Source: Corbicula japonica
Taxonomy: Eukaryota; Mollusca; Bivalvia; Venerida; Cyrenidae
NCBI GenBank assembly: GCA_038501625.1
Contig: JAZAYU010000005.1
Span: 14,839,996-14,903,995 of the forward strand
Length of the DNA stretch: 64,000 nt
Reading direction: 5' to 3'
Part shown: positions 10,129 to 20,491 of the stretch, one piece after another
Layout of the letters: each line of letters begins with the position of its first letter
Position numbering within the stretch: position 1 is the stretch's first letter
Position numbers and translations under genes: made by a program
The notes under the pieces: model-generated
Told to the model about the DNA's origin: nothing
The model's input: only the letters and a program-made list of their open reading frames with translations
Database searches by the model: none

Positions 10129-12902
10129 TACTTTAAAATTAGCATTTTTATTTTTTAAGATGACTTGTAGTGTATCTTTTATTTATTTACAATGTATTGT
10201 GTACTTGGTTGGTACAATGAACTTTTCTTTTTATAGTGAAGTTATAAGTGTTTCGCATTAAAGCGTTCTGAGTTGTTTAAAGCTGATAAGAATCAGTTTT
10301 TCTTAATACGGTAATGATTGACAACCTGAAACTCACACCATACACATAAACAGATGTGGGACTGGATTTCTAGATCGTAGAAAATTCACAAAAAGGTAAT
10401 GATACACCAGGTTTACTTATACCACGTTTTCTTATTGATTTATCTAGCCAATTGAAGGGCAGGAATTCGTTAAGTGATAATGCCAGTATCATCTTAAATA
10501 TGAAGAAAAATGTCGGCCTTCAGCTGGTATTGATCCAGAGTCCTTTGATGTGTAAGACAAACGAGCTTACCTCTGCACCACGAAGAAAAATAGTAACAAA
10601 AGGAACAAAACTGCTACATATTATTGGTGAACCGTTATGGCGCCAAAATAAAATTTCATTTCAAAGTGTACGAGTTATTTCGCGTATACTGCAACGAATT
10701 GTGGTATTTCTTATATGTTTAAATAAAAGAACGGTAACCCCCAAAGATATGGAAGTGTTAATGGAAATGTTGTTTATTTTGAAGGCAACTTCTAGAGGTT
10801 CGTAATACTTATAGCTTGCCAGTGTGCGTAGTATATAGTTTATTAAATTTTAGTCTTAGGGTTAAAAAACCCACCAAATCTTTGTTTTAAATTAGAAAAC
10901 TAAACGTGTTAGTAAAAAAAAGTCGAATGGCTGTAAATAGTATGGTAAACAAAAACATAACACATGAGTCTACACTGGTTCTACATCTGAGCAAACAGTG
11001 AAGTATCGAAAAATACAGTTTTAACCTTAAAACTTATTATACAGACATTATAACAGTGAACAGATGTAAATATTGTGTAGGCCGCTCTAGGTCTACAGTG
11101 GTTCTACACCTCTTCAAGCCTTGTGAATCCCAAATAAAACAAAATTAGTGTGATTTTAATATAACAAAGGGAATTACCGTTCTTTCATATGGACATATAA
11201 GAAAGATGATATTTCGTTACGGTATAAGCGAAACAACTCGTACATTTTGAAATGAAATTTTATTTTCCCGCCTTTTTCAGGCAACAATTATATAACGGAA
11301 ATAAATAACATAGTCTGGCATTTTCCTCCTTGGCACAATGGTAACTGTGATGGCCTCGCATGGGCAGGGTCCCGGGTTCGATCCCTACCCATGTACTTTA
11401 AAATTAGCATTTTTATTTTTTAAGATGACTTGTTGTTTATCTTTTATTTATTTATTGTGTACTTGGTTAGTACAATGAACTTTTCTTTTTACAGTGAAGT
11501 TATAAGTGTTTCACATTTAAGCGTTCTGAGTTGTTTAACGCTTATAAAAATCAGTATTTCTTTATCCGGTAATGGTTGACAACATGAAACTCACACCATA
11601 CACATAAACAGATGTGAAACTGGATTTCTAGATCGTAGAAAATGCACAAAAAGGTAATGATACATCAGGTTTATTTATACCACGTTTTCTTATGGATTTA
11701 TCTAGCCAATTGAAGGACAGGAATTCGTTAAGTGATAATGCCAGTATCATCTTAAATATGAAGAAAAATGTCGGCCTTCAGCTGGTATTGAACCCGAGTC
11801 CTTTGATGTGTAAGACAAACGAGCTTTCCTCTGCACCACGAAGAAAAATAGTAACAAAAGGAACAGAACTGCTACATATTATTGGGGAACCGTTATGGCG
11901 CCAAAATAAAATTTCATTTCAAAGTGTACGAGTTATTTCGCTTATACTGCAACGAATTATGGTATTTCTTATATGTTTATATAAAAGAACGGTACCCCCT
12001 AAGATATGGAAGTGTTAATGGAAATGTTGTTTATTTTGAAGGCAAATTCTATAGATTCGTAATACTAGTATGTTACCAGTGTGCGTAGTATATAGATTTG
12101 TGAATTTGTAGTCTTTGGATGAAAAAAAACAACACGAAATCTTTGTTTTAAATTAGAAAACAAAACGCCATAGTAAACAAATTGAATGGCCGTTAATTCT
12201 ATCGTAAACAAAAACTTCACACTTGAGTCTACACTGGTTCTACATCTGTGCAAACCGTGAAGTATCGAAAAATACAGTTTTCACCCCTAAACATATTATC
12301 AAGACGTTTCAACAGTGAACAGATGTAAATGTTGTGTAGGCCGATCTGGATCTACAGTGGTTCTACACCTCTTCAAGCCCTATAAATCCCAAATAAAACA
12401 AAATTAGTGTGATTTTAAAATAAAATCAGTGAATTACCGTTCTTTCATATGAACATATAAGAAAGATGTTTTTTCGTTACGGTATAAGCGAAACAACTCG
12501 TACATTTTGAAATGAAATTTTATTTTCCCGCCTTTTTCAGGAAACAACACTATAAGGGAAATAAATAACGACATCTGGCATTTTCCTCCTTGGCACAGTG
12601 GTAACTGTGATGGCCTTGCATGGGCAGGGTCCAGGGGTCGATCCCTACCCATGTACTTTAATGATTAGTATTTTTTTAATTTTGTAAAATGTTGTTTTTT
12701 TTGCTGTTTAGTGGGCTGCTAGAAAATTAAGGTCTAATGAATGAAGTCGAGTTTTCACTTTAAATACTAATAGTTTTTTTTTTGAAAAAATGCAAAGCTA
12801 AAGTGAGCAACTTTATTTTGTTTTGACCGAATTTTTAGCCTTAAACCAGCATTGGCTCCTAGATATTTGAAACAGTATTTCCCGAGGTTTGCAGCACGAG
12901 AC

Positions 12903-12971
12903 TCTCGCTAGGACTTGAACCTAGAACTCCTACCACCGAAGTGGCCAGGTGTGTTTCCTTACACTACGAGA
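12903..12971 (-). repeat. tRNA-like sequence (right member of an inverted pair)
   Basis: Exact inverted copy of 6928-6996, including the D-like arm, TTCG-capped central arm and perfect T arm. The flanks of the two copies differ. The identical part is therefore limited to the tRNA-like body. Confidence 0.75.
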
Positions 12972-14899
12972 AGTGATCTCTTCGCAGCTTAGCCCAGGGA
13001 AACTGTCACGACAATTTAAATTGTTTTAATGATGAATAGACCTTTTTTTTTTATCTTATCTTAATGTTGTAAATGCTTAACACACAGTTAAATGAAGAAA
13101 AAACAAGAATGCCAGAATTCTATGATATATACTACTTACATGTTTGAATGTTTTATTTACAACAATTAATTAAGTTATTAAACATACTAATAGTATTTAG
13201 CGACGTCGTCGTAGGAACTACATGTATTTGGGTGCGATGTCACTGATATTTACATTTATAATCGATCTGTTACTGCGCCGACTGTCATGTAAACTTAAAA
13301 GAGTTTGGGAAATTTTATATTTTGCTGTATTCCTCTATTAAAAACAGAGAAAAGTGAACCCTCTTTTTGAATAACTTTATATTATATATATGTTATACAT
13401 AACTGACACTTTAAATGCATGAGAATTATATCACAAAAAATAAATAAACGGGGAAAATTTTATTTAACATAGGTAGTGTTATGGTTCTTGTGCTAAGCAC
13501 TTTTACTCACTTCTACGTACCTATATACCACGTTTGAATCCATTCAGCAGGTTTCAAGTTATTTTCCGAACAATAACAACTACAGTGGACAACTCAACCT
13601 TAAATGTAGGTGAAGTTCTTAGAACTGTACTTCTTCTTATTACGATCTATTCAACCTTCAAGTTTGATACTAGGTCAAACGTGTTTTCTAGATTTGCTTC
13701 AGTTTTAATGAGACCAAGCGAACTTCATTAGAAGTCATCAGTGTGCTCCAGTCGACAAAGAACTCACAAATACATCAGCAGATGTCCCTTCTCAAGATAA
13801 AACAAATAATCCCATTTAAGACATTTTCGGGGCAATAGATGGCTAGAATGGCCTTAAAAGGACATGTCTAGGTGAATGGCGTGCTTTTACTGCCACGCTT
13901 GCAGCAAGTTCATGTTTGGGTATGCAATATATGAAAATTGGTACTGATAACTGTGGTGTCATTTAATTACGCGGGGACGAATTTTCGCGTAAAAGACGCA
14001 AATGATATATTCGCGCTTTCATACATTCGCTCTGTTGTATGTTTTCTATCATAAAATATTGTAATCGTTGTCGCAATTCAAATTCGTTGAAATTTGTGCA
14101 TTAACCCTAACGCGAAATTCGCGAAATCTAAACCCGGGCGAAATATATTGCTACCATAGCATATATGACATATACAGAATATAATTTCACAAACAAGTGA
14201 AAAACAGTGCATCGCAACGATTTTAAGATGTCAGATCTCTGTTAACCGATTTATACTTTTCGTGCTGGAATTGACAGTGCAAACACTTAGCTTTAAAATC
14301 AGGTGTCAAGTGGTAGAAGCTAAGATTGCATGTCATGGTTAGGAAAGGTTTATTTAATTTACAGCTCTTATACCTAAAACTGAATCTTGTAAGAGTATAT
14401 TTTTTGGAGTTCAAAGTATTGAGCTAAATTTGCAAACCGTAAGAGTGTACATCTTTATTCTTCTTTTGATATATGTGTTTTGAAATATTCCACTTAATAC
14501 ATTTCTATGAAATCATGCTCGTAATTCTGGTTCAACCATCTCTATATTTAATATTGTATATTAAGTATTCATGTTTTTAAATCACTCATGTTTTAATGGA
14601 AACTGTTGCATATTTTTGATTGGGTTTTCACGTATAATATCAAATATATAGGAACATCAACACCACCCCCACACAACCACCAACAACATGTATTGATATT
14701 TTTCTGCTTTTTTTGAAAACATTTTTCTAATACATTCATCTCAAAACACTGATATTAAACCATGAATAAAATGTTATTTGGTGTTAAAACTTTCGCTCTT
14801 TCTTCAGTGCGAAATACTCGAAAATTAAACCTAAATAAAATAAAATGATACCACAGTAGTTGATGTGAATGTACGAATTGCCAGTTCATTTATCATGAG
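12972..14899. other. Intergenic DNA, no gene seen
   Basis: AT-rich and without a supported gene. Bases about 13960-14150 are locally rich in CGCG/TCGCG words (GACGAATTTTCGCG, ACGCGAAATTCGCGAAATC) and look like a dispersed inverted-repeat element, but the borders are unclear. Confidence 0.45.
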
Positions 14900-15286
14900 A
14901 TATTATCATCATGGGATCCAGTCGAACTGTGAACTTTGCCAAAGTCCGGCTCCTCCGGCCGTTATCAGTGACGGCGTCTATTGACTTGCTACTAAGCAGC
15001 GGGACGAAAGGTACAGAACGGTATCGGTATGCTGTTCGAGCACAAACCTAGGTTTGCAGTGGCTGGCCTAATAGCTTTATGTCTCCAGCGGTGGACATTA
15101 CACACATTTTTCCAGTGAGGGTGGTAGCAGCAGTATTATGGAAAATACGGAAGGTTAGCCCGAAAAGGTAGATCTCAGTTCAGGTCTTCGGTTATTAATT
15201 CGGATACATTAGTTCTAATAGTAAAATAGGACTTCTGCCAAGCATCGCATAACATTTTTACCCAAACTAGGTGGTGAATCGCGTTT
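14900..15286. other. Probable dispersed element, unclassified
   Basis: GC content rises (AAGTCCGGCTCCTCCGGCC and AGCAGCGGGACGAAAGG) relative to the surroundings. There is no open frame of note. It may be part of the same element as the direct repeats that follow. Confidence 0.3.
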
Positions 15287-15400
15287 AAGAGCTACGACCC
15301 TATCCTAAATGTCAAGGTCACTTCAAGAGCTACGACCATATTTTAAATGCCAAGGTCACTTCAAGAACTACGACCCTATCCTAAATGTCAAGGTCTCACT
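15287..15400 (+). repeat. 38-bp direct repeat, three copies
   Basis: The unit AAGAGCTACGACCCTATCCT followed by AAATGTCAAGGTCACTTC starts at 15287, 15325 and 15363. A diverged fourth unit is near 15490. Repeated AAGGTCA words are common in mollusc mobile elements, and a comparable arrangement is seen at 56276-56951. Confidence 0.8.
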
Positions 15401-15961
15401 TGTCCTGTGAATGTAAATTTTTGAACAAAAGTTCTTTAGTGTATCTTTGCAACTGCTAAACTTTGCACAAATGTGGCGTAGTTTCGTCCTCAAGAACGAT
15501 GACCTTGCCTTTAAGTCAAGGTCGTTCTTCGCCATCAAAGGTCAAACGTTGTACAAAATATCTTTGTCCGGAGCACTACTCTACATCTTGTGAATGGACC
15601 TTAGCCGAACTAGCACAAATATTTACCATATATTGAGACAGAGTATCGCATTTAAGAATCATTACTTTACCTGCCAGGTGAGTATCACAAATGGCAAATA
15701 AGTATATCTTTTTTATATTGAGGGTATCCAGCCAAACTTCACACAAACGAAGCAGAGATTCTGAAGCATGTTTAAAATCCATAATCGGTCAGTGTCGGAG
15801 TAGTGTCACGCTTGAGTCTTTAAGATCAAACTTTCATCCATAAACCTCTGAAGCATTATTTCACAATAATTCTAAGGGCCTTGTGAAACTTCAAAAAGCA
15901 ACTTATTCAGTATAAAATTTCGGAGCAGCCTTTGAATAGAACAAACGCCGTGAAAGGGATA

Positions 15962-16075
15962 GACGGCGTCGGCAGTTATAAGCATTTTCATTACTGCCCA
16001 TAAACAGGCTCAATCAAACCGAGCCTGCCTTTTCATATCTGTCGTTTTCGTTTGCTTTGAATGTTTCTTTTCCAC
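15962..16075 (+). repeat. Dispersed family 'D', copy
   Basis: Contains ATTACTGCCCAT.AACAGG, the near-palindrome GGCTCAATCAAACCGAGCC, TTTTCATAT.TGTCG and GCTTTGAA. This is a recurrent unit in this window. It has no coding potential. Confidence 0.75.
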
Positions 16076-16181
16076 AAACGACTTTGTAATGAATAAGTGT
16101 GTACCTCATGTCGAGATAAAGAAAGTTTAAGTGTTTACATTTTGATAAAAAATGAAAACATCATAGCGGTATTTAAGTACT

Positions 16182-16383
16182 TAAGATTAGAAAACTGAAA
16201 TTGGAGACAAGTCTCAAATCTCAAAGATCTAGATCGCTAAAATGGAGACATGTATTCATTTCAGTTGATCAGATGCTGGAGATCTGACAAGTTTCTATAC
16301 AGCCAATCAGATAGTTTCTATACAGCCAATCAGATACTAGAAATTTTAGACTGGTCTCAATTCTCAGTTTTATAATCATTTGG
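16182..16383. repeat. Palindromic MITE-like element (family 'P'), diverged
   Basis: Left arm AAACTGAAATTGGAGACAAG and right arm GACTGGTCTCAATTCTCAGTTTTATAA are inverted relatives. Inside, TTTCTATACAGCCAATCAGATA is repeated in tandem at about 16292-16337. Related copies are at 17146, 17297, 51757, 58732 and 60718. Confidence 0.7.
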
Positions 16384-17145
16384 CAAAGGAATAAATAAGT
16401 TGTCCATTCCATCTAATGTGTCTACGGGACGCTGTTTAGTATTTATTAGGTTTTTACACACAGTTGTTCACCACACCCCAAGAGCATCTTAACTTATTTC
16501 AAATCTTTAAATGCTCCGGTAAAAATTGGTGAAAATGTAAAATTGCTTGAATATCAGTTGGCTCGCTGAATTGCCCCGAGGCAAGCAACTTCTATTGTCA
16601 ATGTTCCGAGTCGGACGCAAGATTTCCCCAAAAGGGGATCGTTCTGTGCAGTATTAGGATAGTTAATGTGATACTTTCCAACTTTCATGCTAAAATCAAC
16701 AAGAAAATTATATTGCAGACCAAAAATGGGGTTCGAGCAACGCAACTGAACCCCCTCTGAATTCAACCCTGATAGTTTGTGATCATGCGTTTCATAGTTT
16801 TGACTACTAGCATTGTTAAGTTTTTTATATATGTTTTTCATGTCTGAGTGTCGAGTTTTGATTTTCATTTCATTTTTAAGTGCCCATTTGGAGTCTCATT
16901 GCTATGACAACGTTTAAGACAACACATCGGAACAATGGCACTTCATTTTCAGAGAAAAATAAACAAAGCTTTCGTTGTATTTTAATTTTCAATTAAGCAT
17001 ATACTTCATACAGAAAATATCAAATAACAACTGGAAACAAATGGCTAAGACATACACGTTTGTTTTGTACAAAATAATGATTACAATAATGCATAACCCT
17101 TTACTTCATGGGATATGATCTTTATCCCATGTGCGACCATGGCTG

Positions 17146-17284
17146 AAGGTTATAAAGCTGAGCATGGAAACCAGTCTCAAATCTCAAGGATCTGATTGGC
17201 TGAAATGGCGACTGGTCGCCATTTCAGCCAATCAGATGCTTGAGATTTGAGACTGGTTTCCATGCTCAGTTTTATAACCTTGGG
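17146..17284. repeat. Palindromic MITE-like element (family 'P')
   Basis: Nearly perfect inverted repeat. AAGGTTATAAAGCTGAGCAT and GATTGGCTGAAATGGCGAC on the left are mirrored by GCCATTTCAGCCAATC and ATGCTCAGTTTTATAACCTT on the right, with the centre near 17215. It has no coding capacity. Such fold-back elements are usually moved by a transposase encoded elsewhere. Confidence 0.88.
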
Positions 17285-17296
17285 CACATATCAGTG

Positions 17297-17440
17297 CTGA
17301 AGATTATAATACTAAGATTTGAAACCAGTCTCAAAATTACAGGATCTGATTGGCTGAAATTCCGACCAGTTGCCATTTCAGCCAATCAGATTCTTTAAAT
17401 TGTAGACTGGTTTCCATTCTCAGTTTTATACCTTGGGCAC
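17297..17440. repeat. Palindromic MITE-like element (family 'P'), second copy
   Basis: Same arms as the neighbouring element, more diverged, with centre near GACCAGTTGCC. It lies only about 12 bases after the first copy, so the two may be a tandem or nested insertion. Confidence 0.82.
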
Positions 17441-17444
17441 AGAT

Positions 17445-17605
17445 TGCATATCAGTGCAGGTACAGTTTGATCTGGATCCACACTGTTCGCTTTTTGGTCA
17501 GAAACAATCTAATTAACATTAAAACAAACATTGTAGATCCAGATTAGACTGCACGGATATGCAGCATCATTTGGATCTGAACCAGTCGCACATGTACTAT
17601 AAGCT
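17445..17605. repeat. Dispersed short repeat related to 890-1075
   Basis: GATCTGGATCCACACTGTT...TTTTTGGTCAG on one side is mirrored by CATTGTAGATCCAGATTAGA..., and the block ends in CAGTCGCACATGTAC. The same layout is seen near the GOT2 end. Confidence 0.55.
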
Positions 17606-19099
17606 ATATCCCATGGAGCAAAGAGACAATATCAACGGAAGCATGGGGTCAACTCTACATAAAGCCACACAAAGATAAAATTTATCTTCTATCATATTGT
17701 CATGTTACATAAATATTTTTATTGTTACTATTTCAACTATTTCAAGAATTAATAATCACAATAATCCATCATATTAATTTCTTGAATATAATTTTAAATA
17801 TAACTTACTATGACATATATCATACTAAATTAAATCTTAATTAATTCCCTTTTTCATTAATTTGAAAAAAAAACAACAACAACAGAAAATACATGATATT
17901 ATGTCGTCTGCATTTTCTTTATGACGTCATTTCCGTGATTCCGAAGACACATTTTATCATTGCGTGTTTGTTTGATACTAGTATACTGTACTTGTCTTAG
18001 TTTGAATTGAACATTGAAGGTTTGTTTTAATGATACAATGTCTTAATTGGGGAATATTAAAAATGAAACTATTTTGTATTACATACTGCATACGAGATAC
18101 TATGAATGGGGATACCGGTTTGAAGAGGAGACGTTACACAAGTTTAAGTTGTTATATTCTATGAACATGCATTTTGAATGTACTCAACAATTTATTGCAC
18201 TATGTTATTGCACTTTTGCCAAGTATTACGTTGACTTGCAATATTTCTGTTACAGTAACTGCGTCCTATTTTATACAAGAACACATTTTGATTTCAGGGA
18301 TTCATGCAAGATATAGATTCTGCCAAATGAGGCATTATATGAATAAAGACAGACTTTATCAATCATTTGCTTTTAATTCATAGTTTACACATGCAGAAGA
18401 AAACCATTTCATTGACAAACAATATTTTATTTTGAAATAAGATATAGCTATTTTAACTACGTGCATGACGTCATTGCCTCATTCAATGCGCATGCGTCTT
18501 TTGCAACCAATGAAACAGTAACATGCACATATTCTTCTTAAAATTGTACCTGGCTAACAAAACACAATGACTTCATTGTTGAGATACAGTATTCAATCTG
18601 TGACTTTTTAACAAGGCATACAAGTCAGTCTGAACAATATCTCCAACAGTTATCTCTAAAACAAAAGTTGAACTTATTCCACAGGAATCTAAGTTTGTGA
18701 ATTAAATATCAGTTTGCAAAAGGTGGATTATGATTTGTTTAATGTTTGTTAAAATTACACTGTAATACATATTCGATAATAAACATGCAATCAGGCCGAG
18801 ATATACAGCAGTATTCAAAGATGGATAACCATACCTTACAGGTAGCTTTTTAAAGTCCTGAACACTTCATACTTTGTTTTTATGTTAAGATTACTAAATA
18901 TCTATTTTTCAAACAAAAGCATTGTAATTTATCTCTCTTATTGTTAACATCACCCAGAAGTCTGTTCTGAAACGCATCTGAGTAAGGAATCAGCAGAAAA
19001 AAAACATGTTTTAATCGGCACATATAGTTATTTATAAAAAAAACTATAAAACTCTATGCACAATAAGTAGGAATTGGGATGGTTGCACAGATGTTTTAA
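17606..19099. other. Intergenic DNA, no gene seen
   Basis: AT-rich with several small random open frames. No exon-like conservation, RNA gene or clear mobile element is recognised. Confidence 0.5.
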
Positions 19100-19894
19100 A
19101 GGCCCAGTTGCACAGATGTTTTTAAAAATATTTATTCAATAATATATACAAAAGGCTGCATTTTACAACAAAATAAAAAATAAAAATAAATTACATTTCC
19201 TGGATTGCTTGTTATAAGCAATTTCATTAAATAGAAATAAAGAGAGCGTTCTTTGTATTATTAAATATTTGTTGTTTTTTTTTATTTGTGTTTTGTAATC
19301 TGTATTGTTAAACCAGCAACATACATGAGCACATTTAACACCTCATACCAACTTTAATAATATTTATAACAAGGAAGGGTGATTATCCATCTTTAAACCA
19401 AAGGGTTATCACAACATTTTCCTTTACATCAGTGCACCATACTTTGTGTATAGTGGTCAGTATACATAGATATAAAAAGTACAGTAAAACTTAACATTGC
19501 ATTGATAGAAAGATATCTGAACAAAAATGATACTCAGCCAAACTCCCGACATTGTCAAACTTTATCAACAATGTGTTTGGAACACATTCGCCTTTGACAA
19601 TTGGACTGACAAATAAAATAATATTTAAGACACGTAGATAGAGGTCTTCAGACATCTGCATGTGTTGGGGAATTTGTATAGAATATATAAAACTTGCATC
19701 GAGACCAATTTTTAACGATAAGCAAGCATATTTACTTTAAATGTACATTGCTCACGCTTCCTGTTGTCTATGCATTGAATGCATGCTTTCAATTTTGAAG
19801 AGAAGCGACTTGCCAGTTGACCCGTGTCTTGCCTTTCCAAAAAGCACTAATCAAGCTGCAACCAATTTAGTTTTAATTTATATTTCTATTATGA
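19100..19894 (-). other. Probable 3' UTR of the IP3R-like gene
   Basis: Sequence directly downstream of the stop codon on the minus strand. Candidate AATAAA signals (TTTATT on plus) occur at 19281-19286 and 19131-19136. The real cleavage site cannot be fixed from sequence alone. Confidence 0.4.
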
Positions 19895-20491
19895 TTACAA
19901 ATGCGTTGTTTCGTCCTCCATTTGTTCGTCACGTGACTCAGCCGGAAGCTCATCCTCGGAATCATCTTCCGGCGGAGGTGGCATCGACTCAGCAGCTGGT
20001 GAATAGTCAGTGCCACTTGGCCTAGGCGGAACCGGTAGAACTATACCATCTTCGTCTGCTGCGTGAATTGAATCCACCCGTTCTCGAGACGCTTCGCGAG
20101 ATTTCAACAGATCATATGACTCAACAGGACCGGTGCTTCCGGTCGAATCGTCTTCAGTGTCAGATTCGTCATCAGATATTGAAAGAATGCGAGATTTAGA
20201 AGACGCTCTAGAGGATTTATCATCAGGTAATCCTTCAAGAATTTGGATCAAAGTTAAAGATCCTTTTCGTTCTTTGTAAAAGTCTGAGTCGTCTGAAACA
20301 GACAACATATTTCCGGTCGGCTGCTGAGACGTATAAAAGTCGTTGCTTGAATTAGACGGTGGCATCAGAGGTTCCCTATCACCAAGTTCATTTTCATCAG
20401 CACTGTGATGTATTCCAAATATAAATCTTCTATGTTTCTCTTGCCAGCGCTTTTGTTTTAGTTTTTCAACTTTTCGTTTCTTTTCAGCTTC
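19895..20491 (-). CDS. IP3R-like last exon w54 (basic helix and long acidic tail)
   Basis: 198 codons and TAA. It begins with a very basic helix (EAEKKRKVEKLKQKRWQEKH) that extends the coiled coil. About 150 residues rich in Ser, Asp, Glu and Pro follow (SISDDESDTEDDSTGS, PVPPRPSG, MPPPPEDDSEDELP). Known IP3 receptor tails after the coiled coil are much shorter, so this is an unusual extension. The S-D-D-E runs look like casein kinase 2 targets, which is an inference. Confidence 0.9.
   Translation of the reverse strand, partial: EAEKKRKVEKLKQKRWQEKHRRFIFGIHHSADENELGDREPLMPPSNSSNDFYTSQQPTGNMLSVSDDSDFYKERKGSLTLIQILEGLPDDKSSRASSKSRILSISDDESDTEDDSTGSTGPVESYDLLKSREASRERVDSIHAADEDGIVLPVPPRPSGTDYSPAAESMPPPPEDDSEDELPAESRDEQMEDETTHL

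Larger units (their letters stand above)
7240..12660 (+). repeat. Tandem array of a 1.26-kb unit, about 4.3 copies, with tRNA-like modules
   Basis: Long blocks recur with a period of 1201, 1260, 1255 and 1260 bases, measured at the CCTTGG motif (7611, 8812, 10072, 11327, 12587). Each unit carries two tRNA-like modules in opposite orientation. Module A is on plus and has an A-box-like TTGGCACAGTGGTTA and B-box-like GGTTCGATCCC. Module B is on minus at 7987-8054, 9249-9316, 10518-10585 and 11776-11843, with ends CTTCG/CGAAG and B-box-like GGTTCAATACC. The short open frames that recur here (with KTNELTSAPRRK) are translations of module B and its flank, not genes. Confidence 0.85.

Noticed and set aside
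7999..12018. Recurring small open frames containing KTNELTSAPRRK
   Set aside because: They repeat with the 1.26-kb array and overlap tRNA-like module B. The same peptide in each unit reflects recent duplication, not protein conservation.
19741..20025. 94-codon plus-strand open frame over the gene end
   Set aside because: It lies antisense to the last exon of the IP3R-like gene and shows no family resemblance.
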